Assembly (NCBI GenBank): GCA_030549775.1 | Contig: CM060175.1 | Span: 104,080,922-104,144,921, forward strand | DNA: 64,000 nucleotides | Reading direction: 5' to 3' | Origin: Tamarix chinensis | Lineage: Eukaryota > Streptophyta > Magnoliopsida > Caryophyllales > Tamaricaceae | Translations under genes and position numbers: made by a program | Shown here: positions 24,420 through 36,676 of the stretch, one piece after another | Layout: each line of letters opens with the position of its first letter | Numbering within the stretch: the first letter of the stretch is position 1 | Notes under the pieces: generated by a model | The model's database searches: none | Told to the model about the DNA's origin: nothing | What the model saw: only the letters and a program-made list of their open reading frames with translations

Positions 24420-25230
24420 GTACTGCAGCTAGCTACAGCGGTATTTGTTGTTTTTGATTTGTGTGTTGTCGCTCAAATGGATGGTTTAATAGTGTGCGCT
24501 CGAGTCTGCAGTGTAGTGCAGTGCAGTCATAGATATTATGTTTATGAAAACGATTCGCTGCATACTCTACATAATATCGAGCATTAAATTTATACCGACC
24601 GACTGCGTGGTACTATAGGGACGAAGAAACCCATTTTACCGATTATTTATTTTTATTATTTAAAAATAAATAAAAAAACAGACAGGGCTGGCTGGGGAGG
24701 GGATGGAAGTAACAGGTTATTGTTGGTAAGGCGGATGTAAGAATATGGTTGACATTTTAACAAGATCATGATAAGATACAGGAAAAAGGTTATTGTTTAT
24801 TATTATTATTATTATTACTATTACTACTACTATATACATCAATTTATTTATCTCGCCCCCACGCCCCCCCCCCTTCCTTTTTGCGTTTGTATATTTAATT
24901 TGGGGGAATAGTATATTTATGATATCAAATATAAAATATATTTAAAATATGCCGTAATTATATTAATAATATAATCTAATTTTAGACAAAAAGAAGTTTA
25001 CCTAGAATTTTCTGACTTTGTACTACGTACTGTATATGTATACAAGTTCTATAACACTAATTATGATGCTCCGTTTTGAAAAGGATGTAGCACCCTTTTT
25101 TATTTACTCTCTTTCTCTCTCTCTCTCTCTCCCTTCCGGATAAATTCCTAGAGACCAGAACAATACAAAGTCTATGTCAGACACCTTAGCGCCTTCAAGA
25201 AGCCATATATATCCCAATATACCTTTTTTT
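24420..25230. other. Upstream region of the bHLH gene
   Basis: Promoter-distal spacer with an ATT run (about 24797-24820), a C-run near 24866 and a CT run near 25110-25132. No coding frame was recognised. Confidence 0.4.
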
Positions 25231-25232
25231 TA

Positions 25233-25475
25233 GTCCCTATTTATTATTAATCCTTAAGTAATTTTATCATTTTACATACTTTATATAAAAGTAATAAAAA
25301 TTAATCTTAAAATTATAGTAATATCTTTTATAAAAAAAATAACGAAACATTTAATACATATATAATTAAAAAAATAAAGATACAAATCGAAAATAAACTT
25401 TTACTTTTTTAAAATAATCTTCCTTTTCATATAAAAATTTGACGATATAATAAAAAAAATTCGATACGAAAGGAG
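25233..25475. mobile_element. Stowaway-like MITE (243 bp)
   Basis: Flanked by TA on both sides (25231-25232 and 25476-25477). The right end, reverse complemented, reads CTCCTTTCGTATCGAATTTT and the left GTCCCTATTTATTATTAATC. The CTCC-TTCGTAT end is the Tc1/mariner Stowaway signature. The left end is eroded. AT-rich interior, no coding capacity. Confidence 0.5.
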
Positions 25476-25477
25476 TA

Positions 25478-28235
25478 AATTTTAACCGCAAATGAGCCTC
25501 AATATTTGATATCTTTCATAATGTTAGTCAAATGGGTCGAGATTCAAATAATAAACTTCTGATATTTTATCACAGTAATCCTCATATATAGGTATCTATT
25601 TTTAAATTTACTTCTATTTAAAATTACTACTAAAGGCATTGTTGTTTGATACTTGTTTTGTTCCCATGTAGTCTTATGTGGTTAATAAAAGTTAGTATGT
25701 ATGTTTGTCTGCCTATTTGTCTATCTATGTATATATATATAGGCTCTGATACAAACTACTATTTAAAATAAAAACATAGGAACCCTTCATTATTGTTAAA
25801 TCTATAAGATTTAAGGGCCAAGATTAAAATAAATTTAGGTTAGGTATTTACTAAATCTTGACCATTGATTAAATACTAATCTAATAGTTAAGATTGGTTC
25901 CTATATATGTAGCTTAGGAAGGGTTTGCATGGGATATTCACCCTATATATATATAAATCTATCTATCTATAAAGGACTTACTAACTTTAGTTGGTTAATA
26001 TGAGGTCAATTGATTCTACTTTAATCTAGATATCTCTAGTGTGCACCTTAACGTACCATGGATGACAACAAGACTAATCTGAGATTGAGACTTTATTACT
26101 ATACTTGAATTCGATAACTAAAATAATTTTTTTAATCCCTTTCGATCACTGATTTCTTCTTATGGGGAAATTTCTGACCCAATCCCCATGGGAATCAAAT
26201 TTTCATATCCAACTCAATTCATTTATTATCTCCTATTTAATTCCCAACCTTGAAACTCGTTCCGATCCTCAATTTTTTCTTATTGGATAATTATCGATCC
26301 AATTTCAGTGGAGATTAAATTTCCATACCCGACTCCTTCCCCGACCATAAAACCCGTCATCTTCCCTGATATCCAATTCTTTTTTTTACAACATATTTTT
26401 AATTTAGATTCTATATATGTGCACACATATATTGTTCGATACAAGTTCGGACATAAAGACTCCAAACTTATACCAACATCATCCCTAACAAGAATCCATA
26501 AACCCAATTCCCAAAATCTCCTCCCTAACCATTTAGACTTGGCCCTAAAATCTGCAACGATAACTTAAAAAAGAGGAATTAGCTTCGACCCACAAATCCC
26601 ATTATGGTGTCTAACATATGTTCTCTTATCTCGTTAAGCGACTAGGGTATGGTACATGATATCTCCATCTATTTGGGTAAGATTTCTAGTTTCATTGTGG
26701 CACACAAAGACAAGCAAAACAAAACCTTGGGCATTCTTATGCATAAATGAAGAAGAATCAAAAAGGGGGGGAGTGCACGTATTAGTTTCAATTTGCCTTA
26801 ATGAGCTAATCTTCTATGAGAAGAACCGGCCCATCATTTGAGTTTTTTTCTAGATAATATTACAAGCTATATCTGAAAATTATCGTTGGCTGATAGTATA
26901 TAATTAGCATATATGATTGCATCATATTAAAGACAAATCATTGAATCAGTAACGAAATTTTATCGTAAAAAATGTTGTCTAGTAAGAAGATGCACAATGA
27001 GTTATAATTACTCAACATTTTTTATGAAGGAAATAATTGCTCTATATAGTATAGTATGATTGAGGGTTTTGGTACTTTATATATATATATATTTGGTCTT
27101 AACCTTTTGCATGAAATCCATCCTAACAATTAGTCTAGAAGGGGAAAAAAGTTACTTCTTTACCTCTCATGTACCGCATTAAATAAGTATGGCCGTGAAT
27201 GGATAATAATATAAATTCCACCTGGATACTATGGAATTTAATTTAATTTTGTTTAAGTACTGTATATTTGAAGAAAAAATTCATAAGGGTACCATGACAA
27301 TTTAAGTTTAGTTTCACTTTAATATCAAACTATTATTGTTTTTAGTCTTAGGTAACTAGAATGATAAATTGTCACCATCATAAATTTTCTAAGCTAAATT
27401 AATTGGGAGTATTTAAATTATTATAAAATTTATAAAAAAAATTGGGAACCTCATAGCACAGACAAATGAATAAAACACTATCAAATTAACTCATAAAAGT
27501 ATGTGATCGAAAAAATCAATATTTCGGTAGGATTAAACTTGTAATAAGATGGAGATAAAATAAAAATAAATTAAAAACCTAACAGTATTTTTGTAAAATT
27601 ATTTAAAATACATAATGTCCAAGTAGGATAAGGTTCTTTCAGGGGGAATTGGGGCTACTTAAATGTGATATCTAAATGAAATTTTCCTTGATAATAAGAC
27701 TTAAGCCGTAGCTTTTCAGGGACTAAATGGATGGACAAGAGTTAAAGTATATTGATAGACGAAAAGTTAGTGTACAATGGCCGAAAATGGATATGAGTGA
27801 TCATGACATAGAAAGGAAATAAACATTAGATTTTCCAACGAATTTTCTTTCACATAGACGTTGAGTGATAATATTTTGATGTTATCATATTGTGGGTTAT
27901 GATAATTACGTCGGTGATTTTTGTGGTTTTGATTATAATTGTAGTGATTAAATTGAAATTCGGTAATTCTATGATGTATCTGAACACACATGCACAATGC
28001 GAATCACCATATCAACTTTTTTCTTTCTTTTCTATGTTTTTAAATTTACTTATCTGTAATTTAGATTATCAAATAAATAAATAAAATTATATCATAACGA
28101 GGGTGAAAATTTTCTCTATAAATAAAATTTCATATTTATACACCTCTAACAAAAAAATTGTTTTTATTTTGCAAATTCTATGCTCTCTTTTTTTATAAAG
28201 CATTATATTGGAAAGTGTTGTAGTTTATTATTTTA
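25478..28235. other. AT-rich spacer with a diverged duplication
   Basis: No gene was recognised in 2.7 kb. Around 26150-26225 and 26272-26345 two related stretches occur (TTCTTATGGGGAAATTTC / TTCTTATTGGATAATTAT, then AATCAAATTTTCATA / GATTAAATTTCCATA), an old tandem duplication possibly from a hAT subterminal region. Reading frames near 26308-26568 come from it and lack any recognised domain. Confidence 0.45.
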
Positions 28236-28572
28236 CTTGCTATTACTATGTATATTTCTATAGTTATTATGTCTAATAGCATAGTTATTGTGTATATTTT
28301 TTAAGATCATTATGTGGTCTACTATAATGAATATGGCAACTACTAAGATGATTATGTATATTTACATAGTAACTATGATTATTACTATGTAACATTTATT
28401 CTTATAGGGATCATGTGTGTTGTTTCTTATGTACATTGCTATAGTGATCATGCCAGCTACTATAATTATTATGTATAGTTCTATGATAATTTTGTTTGAT
28501 ATAGTGGTCATTATATGCATTTCTAGGGTGATTCTATCAGATACTATGGTGATTATATCAACTATTGTACCC
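28236..28572. repeat. Degenerate minisatellite, period about 21 bp (array 1)
   Basis: Units resembling CTATAGTGATCATGCCAGC recur with spacing of 20-22, mostly exactly 21, for about 15 copies: for example CTATAATTATTATGTATAG, CTATGATAATTTTGTTTG, CTAGGGTGATTCTATCAG. The copies are strongly diverged. Open frames on both strands are a side effect of a period divisible by three. Confidence 0.75.
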
Positions 28573-28711
28573 AACTCTTGCTTGGTAAAATTTATAAATT
28601 TATTTAGAAATAAAACTTAACCAATGAGTCAACTATGATAATCGATAAGTTTTATACATATATTTTTAAATGAGACCAACTGAATTCAACTCTTGAGTTG
28701 TAAAATTGAGA

Positions 28712-28950
28712 AAGTAAACTTAACCGGCCACTTAATCAAAGCAAATTCTTCATTTACATGAGGTTTATATGTTTGTTTGTTTACTATATTATCTTTTGTA
28801 AAAAAATTTAGGTGGCATTATTTTATATAAAAGTAAACTTAACCACTTAATCAAAGCAAATTCTTCATTTACATGAGTGTTATATGTTTGTTTGTTTACT
28901 ATATTATCTCTGTAAAAAAATTTAGGTGGCATTATTTTATATAAAATTCC
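28712..28950. repeat. Two-copy tandem duplication, unit about 119 bp
   Basis: Copy 1 starts AAGTAAACTTAACC at 28712 and copy 2 at 28831. They are near-identical through TTTAGGTGGCATTATTTTAT, with small indels, so this is one of the youngest repeats in the window. Confidence 0.9.
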
Positions 28951-29394
28951 AAAAGTAATCTTCTTCTTTTTATCACAACTTACTATAAAGTAAATCCAAA
29001 TAAATAAATTAATATAAAAGTGCATACTCAAAAATATTAATATATGTTATTTCAAATCATATCAAGTTTAAGTTCGGATATTTACCAAATAGGGATCTAA
29101 AATTTCCAACAGACCTAGATTTAAGTCTTAGTTAGTATATAGTATCCCGAGATACATGATAATCATGGTGTATCCCAGTGGAATTTTGGGAAATAATCAT
29201 CTTTAATTATCAGAGGAACTTACTTTTTCATATGCTTCTCTGTTTTAGATTGTATAAATTAAATTATATTTAATTTGGATTCTTAAAAAAATTATACCAT
29301 CATATTTCTAACAATTTTATCTATAATTATAGACTCATATTGTTATAATTTTAAATTAAAAATATTGTGTAAAATATTATTATATCTTTCACCA

Positions 29395-30440
29395 ACTGAA
29401 ATGATGTTTTACCATTATTAATACTTATGTCTTTCCATTGTTACTATGATACTTGACTATTATTTTCCTCATCTTTCACTATTGTTATTTACATATATTT
29501 TACCACTATTATACCATAACTGTGACTATATTTCACCATTATTGCTATAATATTGTCTCATAGTGAAATTAATTTTTACGATTAAACTAATCTTTCACAA
29601 TTATTATTAGTGATGTTTTACCATTATTGCACTTAACTCTCACCATTGTTTTTCTCATTTTTCACTGTTGTTGAACTAATATCCACCATTATACAGGCAT
29701 CATTATTATTGTCTTTTGCATCCATATTTTACCATAGTTCTCTCCATGTTTCACCATTATTACTTCTAGTGTTTCATCATAATTGCAATTAACTTTCACA
29801 AGTGTTTTTATCATCTTTCACAATTATTGAAATAATACTTCCTCCGTATCAAAAATGAATTTATTTTGTCATCAAATTTGTGTATAAAAAAAAGGTCATT
29901 TTAGAAAAATCAAAGTTTATTTTTTATATTTACCCTTAATTTTTTTAGTTATATATGCATTGAATTCTTTGTTATTTTTCAATGAAGGTGTTAGCATAAT
30001 TTTATGACTATTTTTATTAATTTCTTAAAAAGTGTGCAAAATGATAGAATGACATTCTTTTTTATACAAAGAAAGTATTTATCATTATATAACCATTGTT
30101 ATACTTGTGTTTTGCCATTGTTGTCTCCATATTTCACCATAATTGCCTCCATATTTCACCACCATTACATCCATATTTCGTCATTATCACTACTTATGTT
30201 TCACCATTATTGTACTTAACTTTTACTATTATTGAACTAATATTCACTACTATATTACGTTTATATTTTACCATAGTTGTTTCCATATTTCATCCTTGTT
30301 GGCTTCATACTTCACCATAGGTATCTTCATATTTTACCATAGCTATTGTTATTTTTCACTAATGTTAGTTGTGTTCTTTCAAAAAAAAAAAAAAAAACTA
30401 ACTTGGTATGTTTTACCATAACTACCCTTATGTTTCATCG
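29395..30440. repeat. Degenerate minisatellite, period about 22 bp (array 2)
   Basis: Units such as CATATTTCACCATAATTGCC, CATATTTCACCACCATTAC and TCATACTTCACCATAGGT follow at 22-bp steps, most clearly at 30110-30360 and less clearly at 29395-29830. A Stowaway-like MITE splits the array at 29838-30075. Confidence 0.75.
29838..30075. mobile_element. Stowaway-like MITE (238 bp) inside array 2
   Basis: TA target duplications at 29836-29837 and 30076-30077. The left end CTTCCTCCGTATCAAAAA pairs with the reverse complement of the right end, CTTTCTTTGTATAAAAAA. The ends and length fit Stowaway. Minisatellite units lie on both sides, so the MITE entered an existing array. Confidence 0.7.
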
Positions 30441-33250
30441 GTATCATTTTTTACCATTTTTTGGTCAAAACTATATCAGCGTGTATCTCTATTTATAGAT
30501 AAAAATCTCCTATGATGTTATTTTTATCGAATTCTACTAAGAGATGTTTCAATTTTTTTAAAAATATATATATATACTAGCATTATGATGGCATCAGCAT
30601 GATATACATTGTTCATTGCACATACGGTATAAATTTTCATCTACATCTACTTTACCAACGGGATCTGCATATATAGTAGAAGCATTGAGATGACGGTTGG
30701 AAAAGTTGGAACTTCGAGCTATGAAATTCATTTACTCTTCCAATTGAGCTTCGTAATATGAAACTAATTTCGACTTCGAATGGTTGGTTCCTTCTCACAT
30801 GCTGTATAAGTGCTACAAGTTATGGGTCGGTGGTGCATAGACCTCTCTGCTTTTTTGTTTGAGATGGCTTGCGGGTGATCTGGCAAAATATATGATGGAC
30901 CTCGATATATCACGCAGGATATATCTATGTAGCTAGGGAATAGGGCATGAAAGTTTGGCTAATGTGAAAGGAAAAAAATGTTTATAATGTATATCTCAAA
31001 AGACTAAAACATAAAGTGACATAATGACTACCCACACAGATATGATAAGCAGAAACACTACATATAATACATAATCACTTTTCTAAACAAGATAGTTACT
31101 TATGGAATGTAAGACAAAGTTTTTGTTAATGAAAAATGTGTTTATAACGTGGAGCTTGGGAGACCAAAATACATAATACATTATCACCGGTGTAAATAGA
31201 ATAATCACTAGTTCCGACATGATACTCACCAAAACGGACAAGATAATCACCTGTAACTACAAGCACGTAATACATAATCACTTTTTTAAACAAGATATTC
31301 ACTGTTTATTTTTATTGGGTTTATCATATACGTGTTGGATACGACATAGCATGTGTTAGATTTGTCTTGTGCCGAGCTGGTATTGATACTAGAAGAGAGA
31401 TCATTATCCGAATCGCGAAGACGATAGAGGTGTGGGATCTTGTTATCCCTTTTTTTTTTTTTTGGTTGTCCAATTGCTGCTTACATATATATTGTAAGAT
31501 GACGTAATATGACAATAAGATAATAACTCAAAGAGTCATTCTTACAAAACCACCACCGAAGAAAGCGAGACTGAGATATTTTACTTCTACAAATAATCAT
31601 GCAATTCATGCGTTAAAATACATTTCATTATATGGTGTGTTGGCTTGTGGAGTGCACACTCCTTCAAAATATAACACTATTAATATATGTTCGGTGTGGT
31701 TTACTTTGGAAAAGTTTTTGGTTTATTAGGCCACGGTCCTATATATAATTTATTTTTATTATAGTAATTTAATTTTTCTCATAAATAAAATTTATTAACT
31801 GCCACAGCGGACGAAAATAATTTTATCAAATAAAGCATATATAAAATCTTCTTATCAGGACAACATATTTATTGATCCAATTTATTCTTTTTATGCCAAA
31901 ATATTGATCATTACAATGAATCCGTATATTGATAAGGTTTAACATAAATTATTTAAAACTATCCATAAAGTTGTTAAATGATAAACTACGTATGTTATTA
32001 AAATGTTAACTTCAAACCACTCACCATAGTACTTCAGCAAACAAACCTCCTCCGGTTTTAAAGTTTTCGTTTCTCTTGGAACGCTTGAAACGTTTTTTTT
32101 CCTGCCTTCCAAGATAAGGAAAGGGGGAGGGGAAAAAAAATGGGGGAAAGCAGGTAAAAAGCCTCTTGTGAACAATTTTACTTTGAAATTAAGGGAGAGG
32201 TCGGTCATATAAATTATTTTAAAAGAAAGTGTTTGGAGAAGTCGTTTTCTGTCTCAAGTAAATCTTTGGGTAGATAAATTGATTTCATCTCTGTCGATGG
32301 ATTTCTAACCTTTTTATTTCCTCAAAATCTAAAAAAAAAAAAAAAAGGTAATCCTTAATTTAAATAAATATTGTTTTAATTTTTTTACATTGTAATTAAT
32401 AAAAATATTAAAATACGAGTAACATAAAATAATTAATATTTAAGGATAAAGTAAAAAAAAAGTATTTAAATTTTATACTAAAATATAAAATAATATTTAT
32501 TCATAATTAAAATTAAATTAATAAACAACACGGACAATGATTTTTTCCAAATGCTCCAACTTTCGGATTGTTATGTTGGAGGTCCCGGAATCAAACCTTA
32601 TCCTTTCATCAATTGCCTCTCCTCCCTCTGATGTATGTACCTTGAAATTTTTTTTGAAAAAATACAACACAGACAGAGTAGATTTTCTTGCTTATATGGA
32701 ACATAGTAGTATCACTCAGCAGCGGCATCAGCGCTACTGTTTTCGAGTTGCTGACACTGTTCTATGTACCCAGCGGCGTCACCCAGAAATGACGTTGTAT
32801 GATTTTTTATATATTTTTTTTCATACCGATAATTTATAAGTTATTATAAGAGATTTGTTAGTCAACAGAGCATTAAACTGTATAGACTTACTCATATGTC
32901 AAAACTTAATCTCTTCATGCATATATGTATAATATTTGATTGTATGAGCTGGAATATAGAAAACTTAATCTCCATTTTTTCTATCTTCCTCTCTTAATTA
33001 GTTCCCTCTCCTTCCTTGTCTACTAATATAAGGTATGCTTTGCTTGAATTTCATCCATTTTTTCAGATTTTTCATCCTTTTTTCTATGTTAATATTATTT
33101 ATAATGCAGTTTTAGCAAAACGTTTGTCGTTCTAACTCCTATAATTAGTTTCCTCTAATTAGAGGTATGGTTTTTTACTTGATTATCTTTAGGTTTCTTA
33201 ACTGTTGTTATTTATAGTTTACCAAGTATTGTGTTATATTATTCATCAAC
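30441..33250. other. AT-rich spacer with a partial duplication
   Basis: No gene was recognised in 2.8 kb. A loose duplication is visible at about 30979-31310: TTTATAATGT.. and TTTATAACGT.., then AATACATAATCACTTTTC/TTAAACAAGATA twice. A short palindromic patch lies at about 32095-32160 (CCTGCC and reverse-complement AAAGCAGG flanking purine runs). Small reading frames at 31939-32208 and 32537-32839 have no recognisable domain. Confidence 0.4.
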
Positions 33251-33254
33251 TATA

Positions 33255-33960
33255 TAGTGTTATCAAGATTGAGTGCGATGTTCTAATGATCGGGCTAGTG
33301 TTATCCTGATTGGGCATGCTACTCAAGTGATTGGGTGTGGTTTTATAATGATTAGGGTGATGTTTAAATGCTTCGGCATGGTGGTATAACGGTCAAACAT
33401 GGTGTAATAACAATCGGGCATAGTGTTATAACGATCTGACGTAGCATCATAATGATTTAATATGGTGTTTAAATGAATGAGCAATGTGTTATAATAACTA
33501 GTTGTGATCCCTAAATGATCAAATGTGGTGCTCAAATGATCTAGTGTGATGTTATAACAATAGGTCACTATTTTATAATGGTTGGACATGGTGTTTAAAT
33601 GAATGGGTGTGGGTTTATAACAATCAAATGTGGCGTCTAAATGATCAAGTGTGGTGTTCAAATGATCATACATGGTATTTAAAAAACTAGATAGGGTGTT
33701 TTAATGCTCAAGTGTGGTAATTCGATGGTTAATTGTGGTAATTTAACGATTGGGTATAGTGTTTTGACGATCGGGTATATTATAGTAACAATAAAACATG
33801 GTGTTATAGTAATCATGTGTGGTATTATAATGATCGATCATAGTGTTAAAATGATCGGGCACGGTATCCAACCAATGGGGCACGGTGTTCAAATAATCAG
33901 ACATGGTATTTAATTAATTAGGTGTGGTGTTGTAACAATCAAATGTGGTGTTATAATGAC
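33255..33960 (+). repeat. Minisatellite with 21-bp period, about 33 copies (array 3)
   Basis: Units like GTGTTATAATGATCGGGCAT follow in near-perfect 21-bp register: GTGTTATAACGATCTGACG, GTGTTTAAATGAATGAGC, GTGCTCAAATGATCTAGTG, GCGTCTAAATGATCAAGTG. Individual copies differ at about a quarter to a third of positions, yet the period holds. Because 21 is 3 x 7, frames stay open on both strands (33323-33673 -, 33704-33913 +) and read as heptapeptide repeats; these are not taken as genes. Confidence 0.85.
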
Positions 33961-34744
33961 TAAAAGAATATTTCTCAAATAATATACCTAGTTGATAAAT
34001 TATATTTTCTTTCTATTACATTATACCAAATTTCATTCATCTTAAGGAAGAAGTTGACTTTAGCTCATCTGTAATATACAATGTCTCAGATTAATGACAT
34101 CTTCCTAAAAAATAAAATTATTGTGTTACTCTAACTTTCATATTATATAAAGATATATAAATTTATATGTAAAAATATATAATTTTAAACAAAATTATTT
34201 CTCCAATAATTGGAAAACAAATTTTAAAGACCACCATGTACATCCCATAACTATTTTTTATAATAATTAGCATATCATCTTCAAAATAACTCAATTGTCA
34301 AACTGAACACTCACAAAAGTATAAACATACATAAAAGTTACCCATTTAAAACAAAGTATATGCCTTTAACTAGTAAGAAATAATGAAGATGACAACCATT
34401 AGAGGGTGAAGATGGACAAAATAGGAAAAGGCTAGTGGTGACAACTCAAACTTGTGGAGGAGAATAATAGGAAACTAGGGTCATGATATATCTAATCACA
34501 ACATTACCATTATGAACAAGAACTTTATTTTAAATGCCAAGTCATATTCTAAAACATTGTTACCATAAATGTCAAGTCATATCCAACCCCTACTTTTTAT
34601 TTTCTTCTACTGGTTTTTTTAGTAGAAAAACGTCATTAATATGAGACTACATATCACATTAGAATTGAGTTAGAGTTAACTTATTACTTGGGATGGATGA
34701 AATTGTGCATAATGTAATGGAATATATATGTGTGTATATGTGTA

Positions 34745-34787
<43 letters not shown>

Positions 34788-34844
34788 GATTTACAAAGTG
34801 AGTAGAAATGATGTATAAAAGGAGTATACTCTATTGAGACATCC
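33961..34844. other. Spacer between the two inverted 21-bp arrays
   Basis: AT-rich sequence without the 21-bp unit. It contains a TG/TA microsatellite at about 34719-34787. No gene was recognised. Confidence 0.5.
34719..34787. repeat. Compound (TG)n(TA)n microsatellite
   Basis: TGTGTATATGTG, then a TG run and a long TA run. Confidence 0.9.
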
Positions 34845-35330
34845 TCTTTTAATCACTATAACACCATGGCCAATCTTTGTAATATCACACCTAATAAATT
34901 AAACACAAAGCTCAATCTTAATAATACCATGCCCAATCATTATAGCGTTATGCCCAATCATTATAACACAGAATCTATCATTATATTACCATGATTTTTC
35001 ATTTAAATATTATGCTTGATCATTTGAATACCACACCTGATCATTTAGACATCACAACCAATCATTATAATGCCACATATAATTATTTGAACACCACGTA
35101 TGTTTGTTATAACACAATCACTTTTAACATCTCGATCATTTAGATGCCATGAGATATTGTTATGCCACTACACACAATCATTTAAATAACGTGCCTATTA
35201 TGTCATATCATTATAACACTATGCTCGATCACTATCACCATACAACTAATTGTTATAACACTATGCCCAAATATTATAACACCAGGCATGATCATTCTAA
35301 CACCATGCTTGATCGTTACATTGATACAGA
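34845..35330 (-). repeat. Minisatellite with 21-bp period in inverted orientation (array 4)
   Basis: Units such as CAATCATTATAATGCCACA and GATCATTATAACACCATGC are the reverse complement of the array 3 unit, again stepping by 21. Together with array 3 it forms a long imperfect inverted repeat. Confidence 0.8.
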
Positions 35331-35822
35331 AATAAGCATAAATGGCAGTTAGAAAGATGTATAGTGAATTCCAATAGGCATGTAAGCTCATGTTATCTAT
35401 ACTATAGATGATGGTTTAAACTACATTCGTCTATAATAAAATAATAATTTAAAGGACGCTTGCTTAAAAAATTACAAGAATGGGTAAACAAAATTTTTAG
35501 TTTAAATTTGTCGTCTAATCTTTGCTATAAACATTTTCCTTCTTTTTTGTTTCTTGCTAAGGTATAGATAACATTTACTGCTTAGAACCATTATCTATAA
35601 CATTTTTTCTTTTATTAAATTTACATTTACTATCTACACCATGCACAGTTTCCTACACACAAAAATTCACAAATATTCCTAACTGATAAACAATCATCAC
35701 TTATGTGTACCCAAGTCAAAATATTAATTTACAAATATTCCTAATTGATACTCAGTCATCACTTATAGAGACTAGTGGTAGAATATGGAATATATAATCA
35801 TATATTAGATAAGTAATTGCAG
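35331..35822. other. Spacer or possible intron before the MULE pseudogene
   Basis: AT-rich. A two-copy duplication of about 62 bp lies at 35664-35770 (ACAAATATTCCTAACTGATA and ACAAATATTCCTAATTGATA, each followed by a CATCACTTAT motif). It ends in a plausible splice acceptor TTGCAG at 35817-35822, so it may be an intron of the element gene. Confidence 0.4.
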
Positions 35823-36599
35823 GGGCATCCATTTGCTTGTCAATTATCTCCCGAAGAAAGTAGGTTGGTACACGAGCTAATACAAATAAATGTCAAATCT
35901 AGGGAGATTATTGACAAGTTAAAATGGGGTGATAGGAATAATATTGCAACACTTAGGATAATCTACAATACTACATATAATTTCCAGGTACAGAGCTTGA
36001 TGGGATGTACAATCATGCAATAGTTATTGCACTTCATAGAAACTAACAAATATAATTCATGGCAACATCGATTGCCCTACTCTGATGTAGTTAGTGATAT
36101 TGTATTTGCGCACCTAGATTCTATTGCTTTATTGCATGTGTTCCCATACGTATTTCCATACGTCATTTGTTTGGATTGCACATACAAAACCAATAAGTGC
36201 AACCTTCCTTTTTTAGAGGTCATTGGTTGTATGTCTAGTGGTAAGAATTTTACCATTACCTTGGTATTTATGACAAAGGAAAAGGAATATAACTATGAAT
36301 GGGAGCTTGATAAGGTAAAGAGTTTGATGGAGCCTCATAAATCAAATGTGGTGAACACTGATAGAAAACTAAGACTAACACAAATAGTACCAAAAGTCTT
36401 TCCTAATACATCACCCTTCTTGTGTAGATGACACATTAGTAAGAATGTTCTCTCTCATACTATAAAAAAGATGGAAAGTATAGCAGCGGAAGAACATTTC
36501 CTAGGAAGTTGGAAGAAAATTGTATAAGCCATTACAATTGTGATATATGAGAACAAGCTTCTACTTATGGGTGACAAATGGGACAGATTTCCATATCTT

Positions 36600-36676
<77 letters not shown>

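Noticed and set aside
30004..30320. Plus frames rich in Phe, His and Ile
   Set aside because: They result from the 22-bp array and the MITE inside it.
33255..35330. CRISPR-like array of short regular repeats
   Set aside because: The units are direct tandem copies without unique spacers, and the genome is a plant's.
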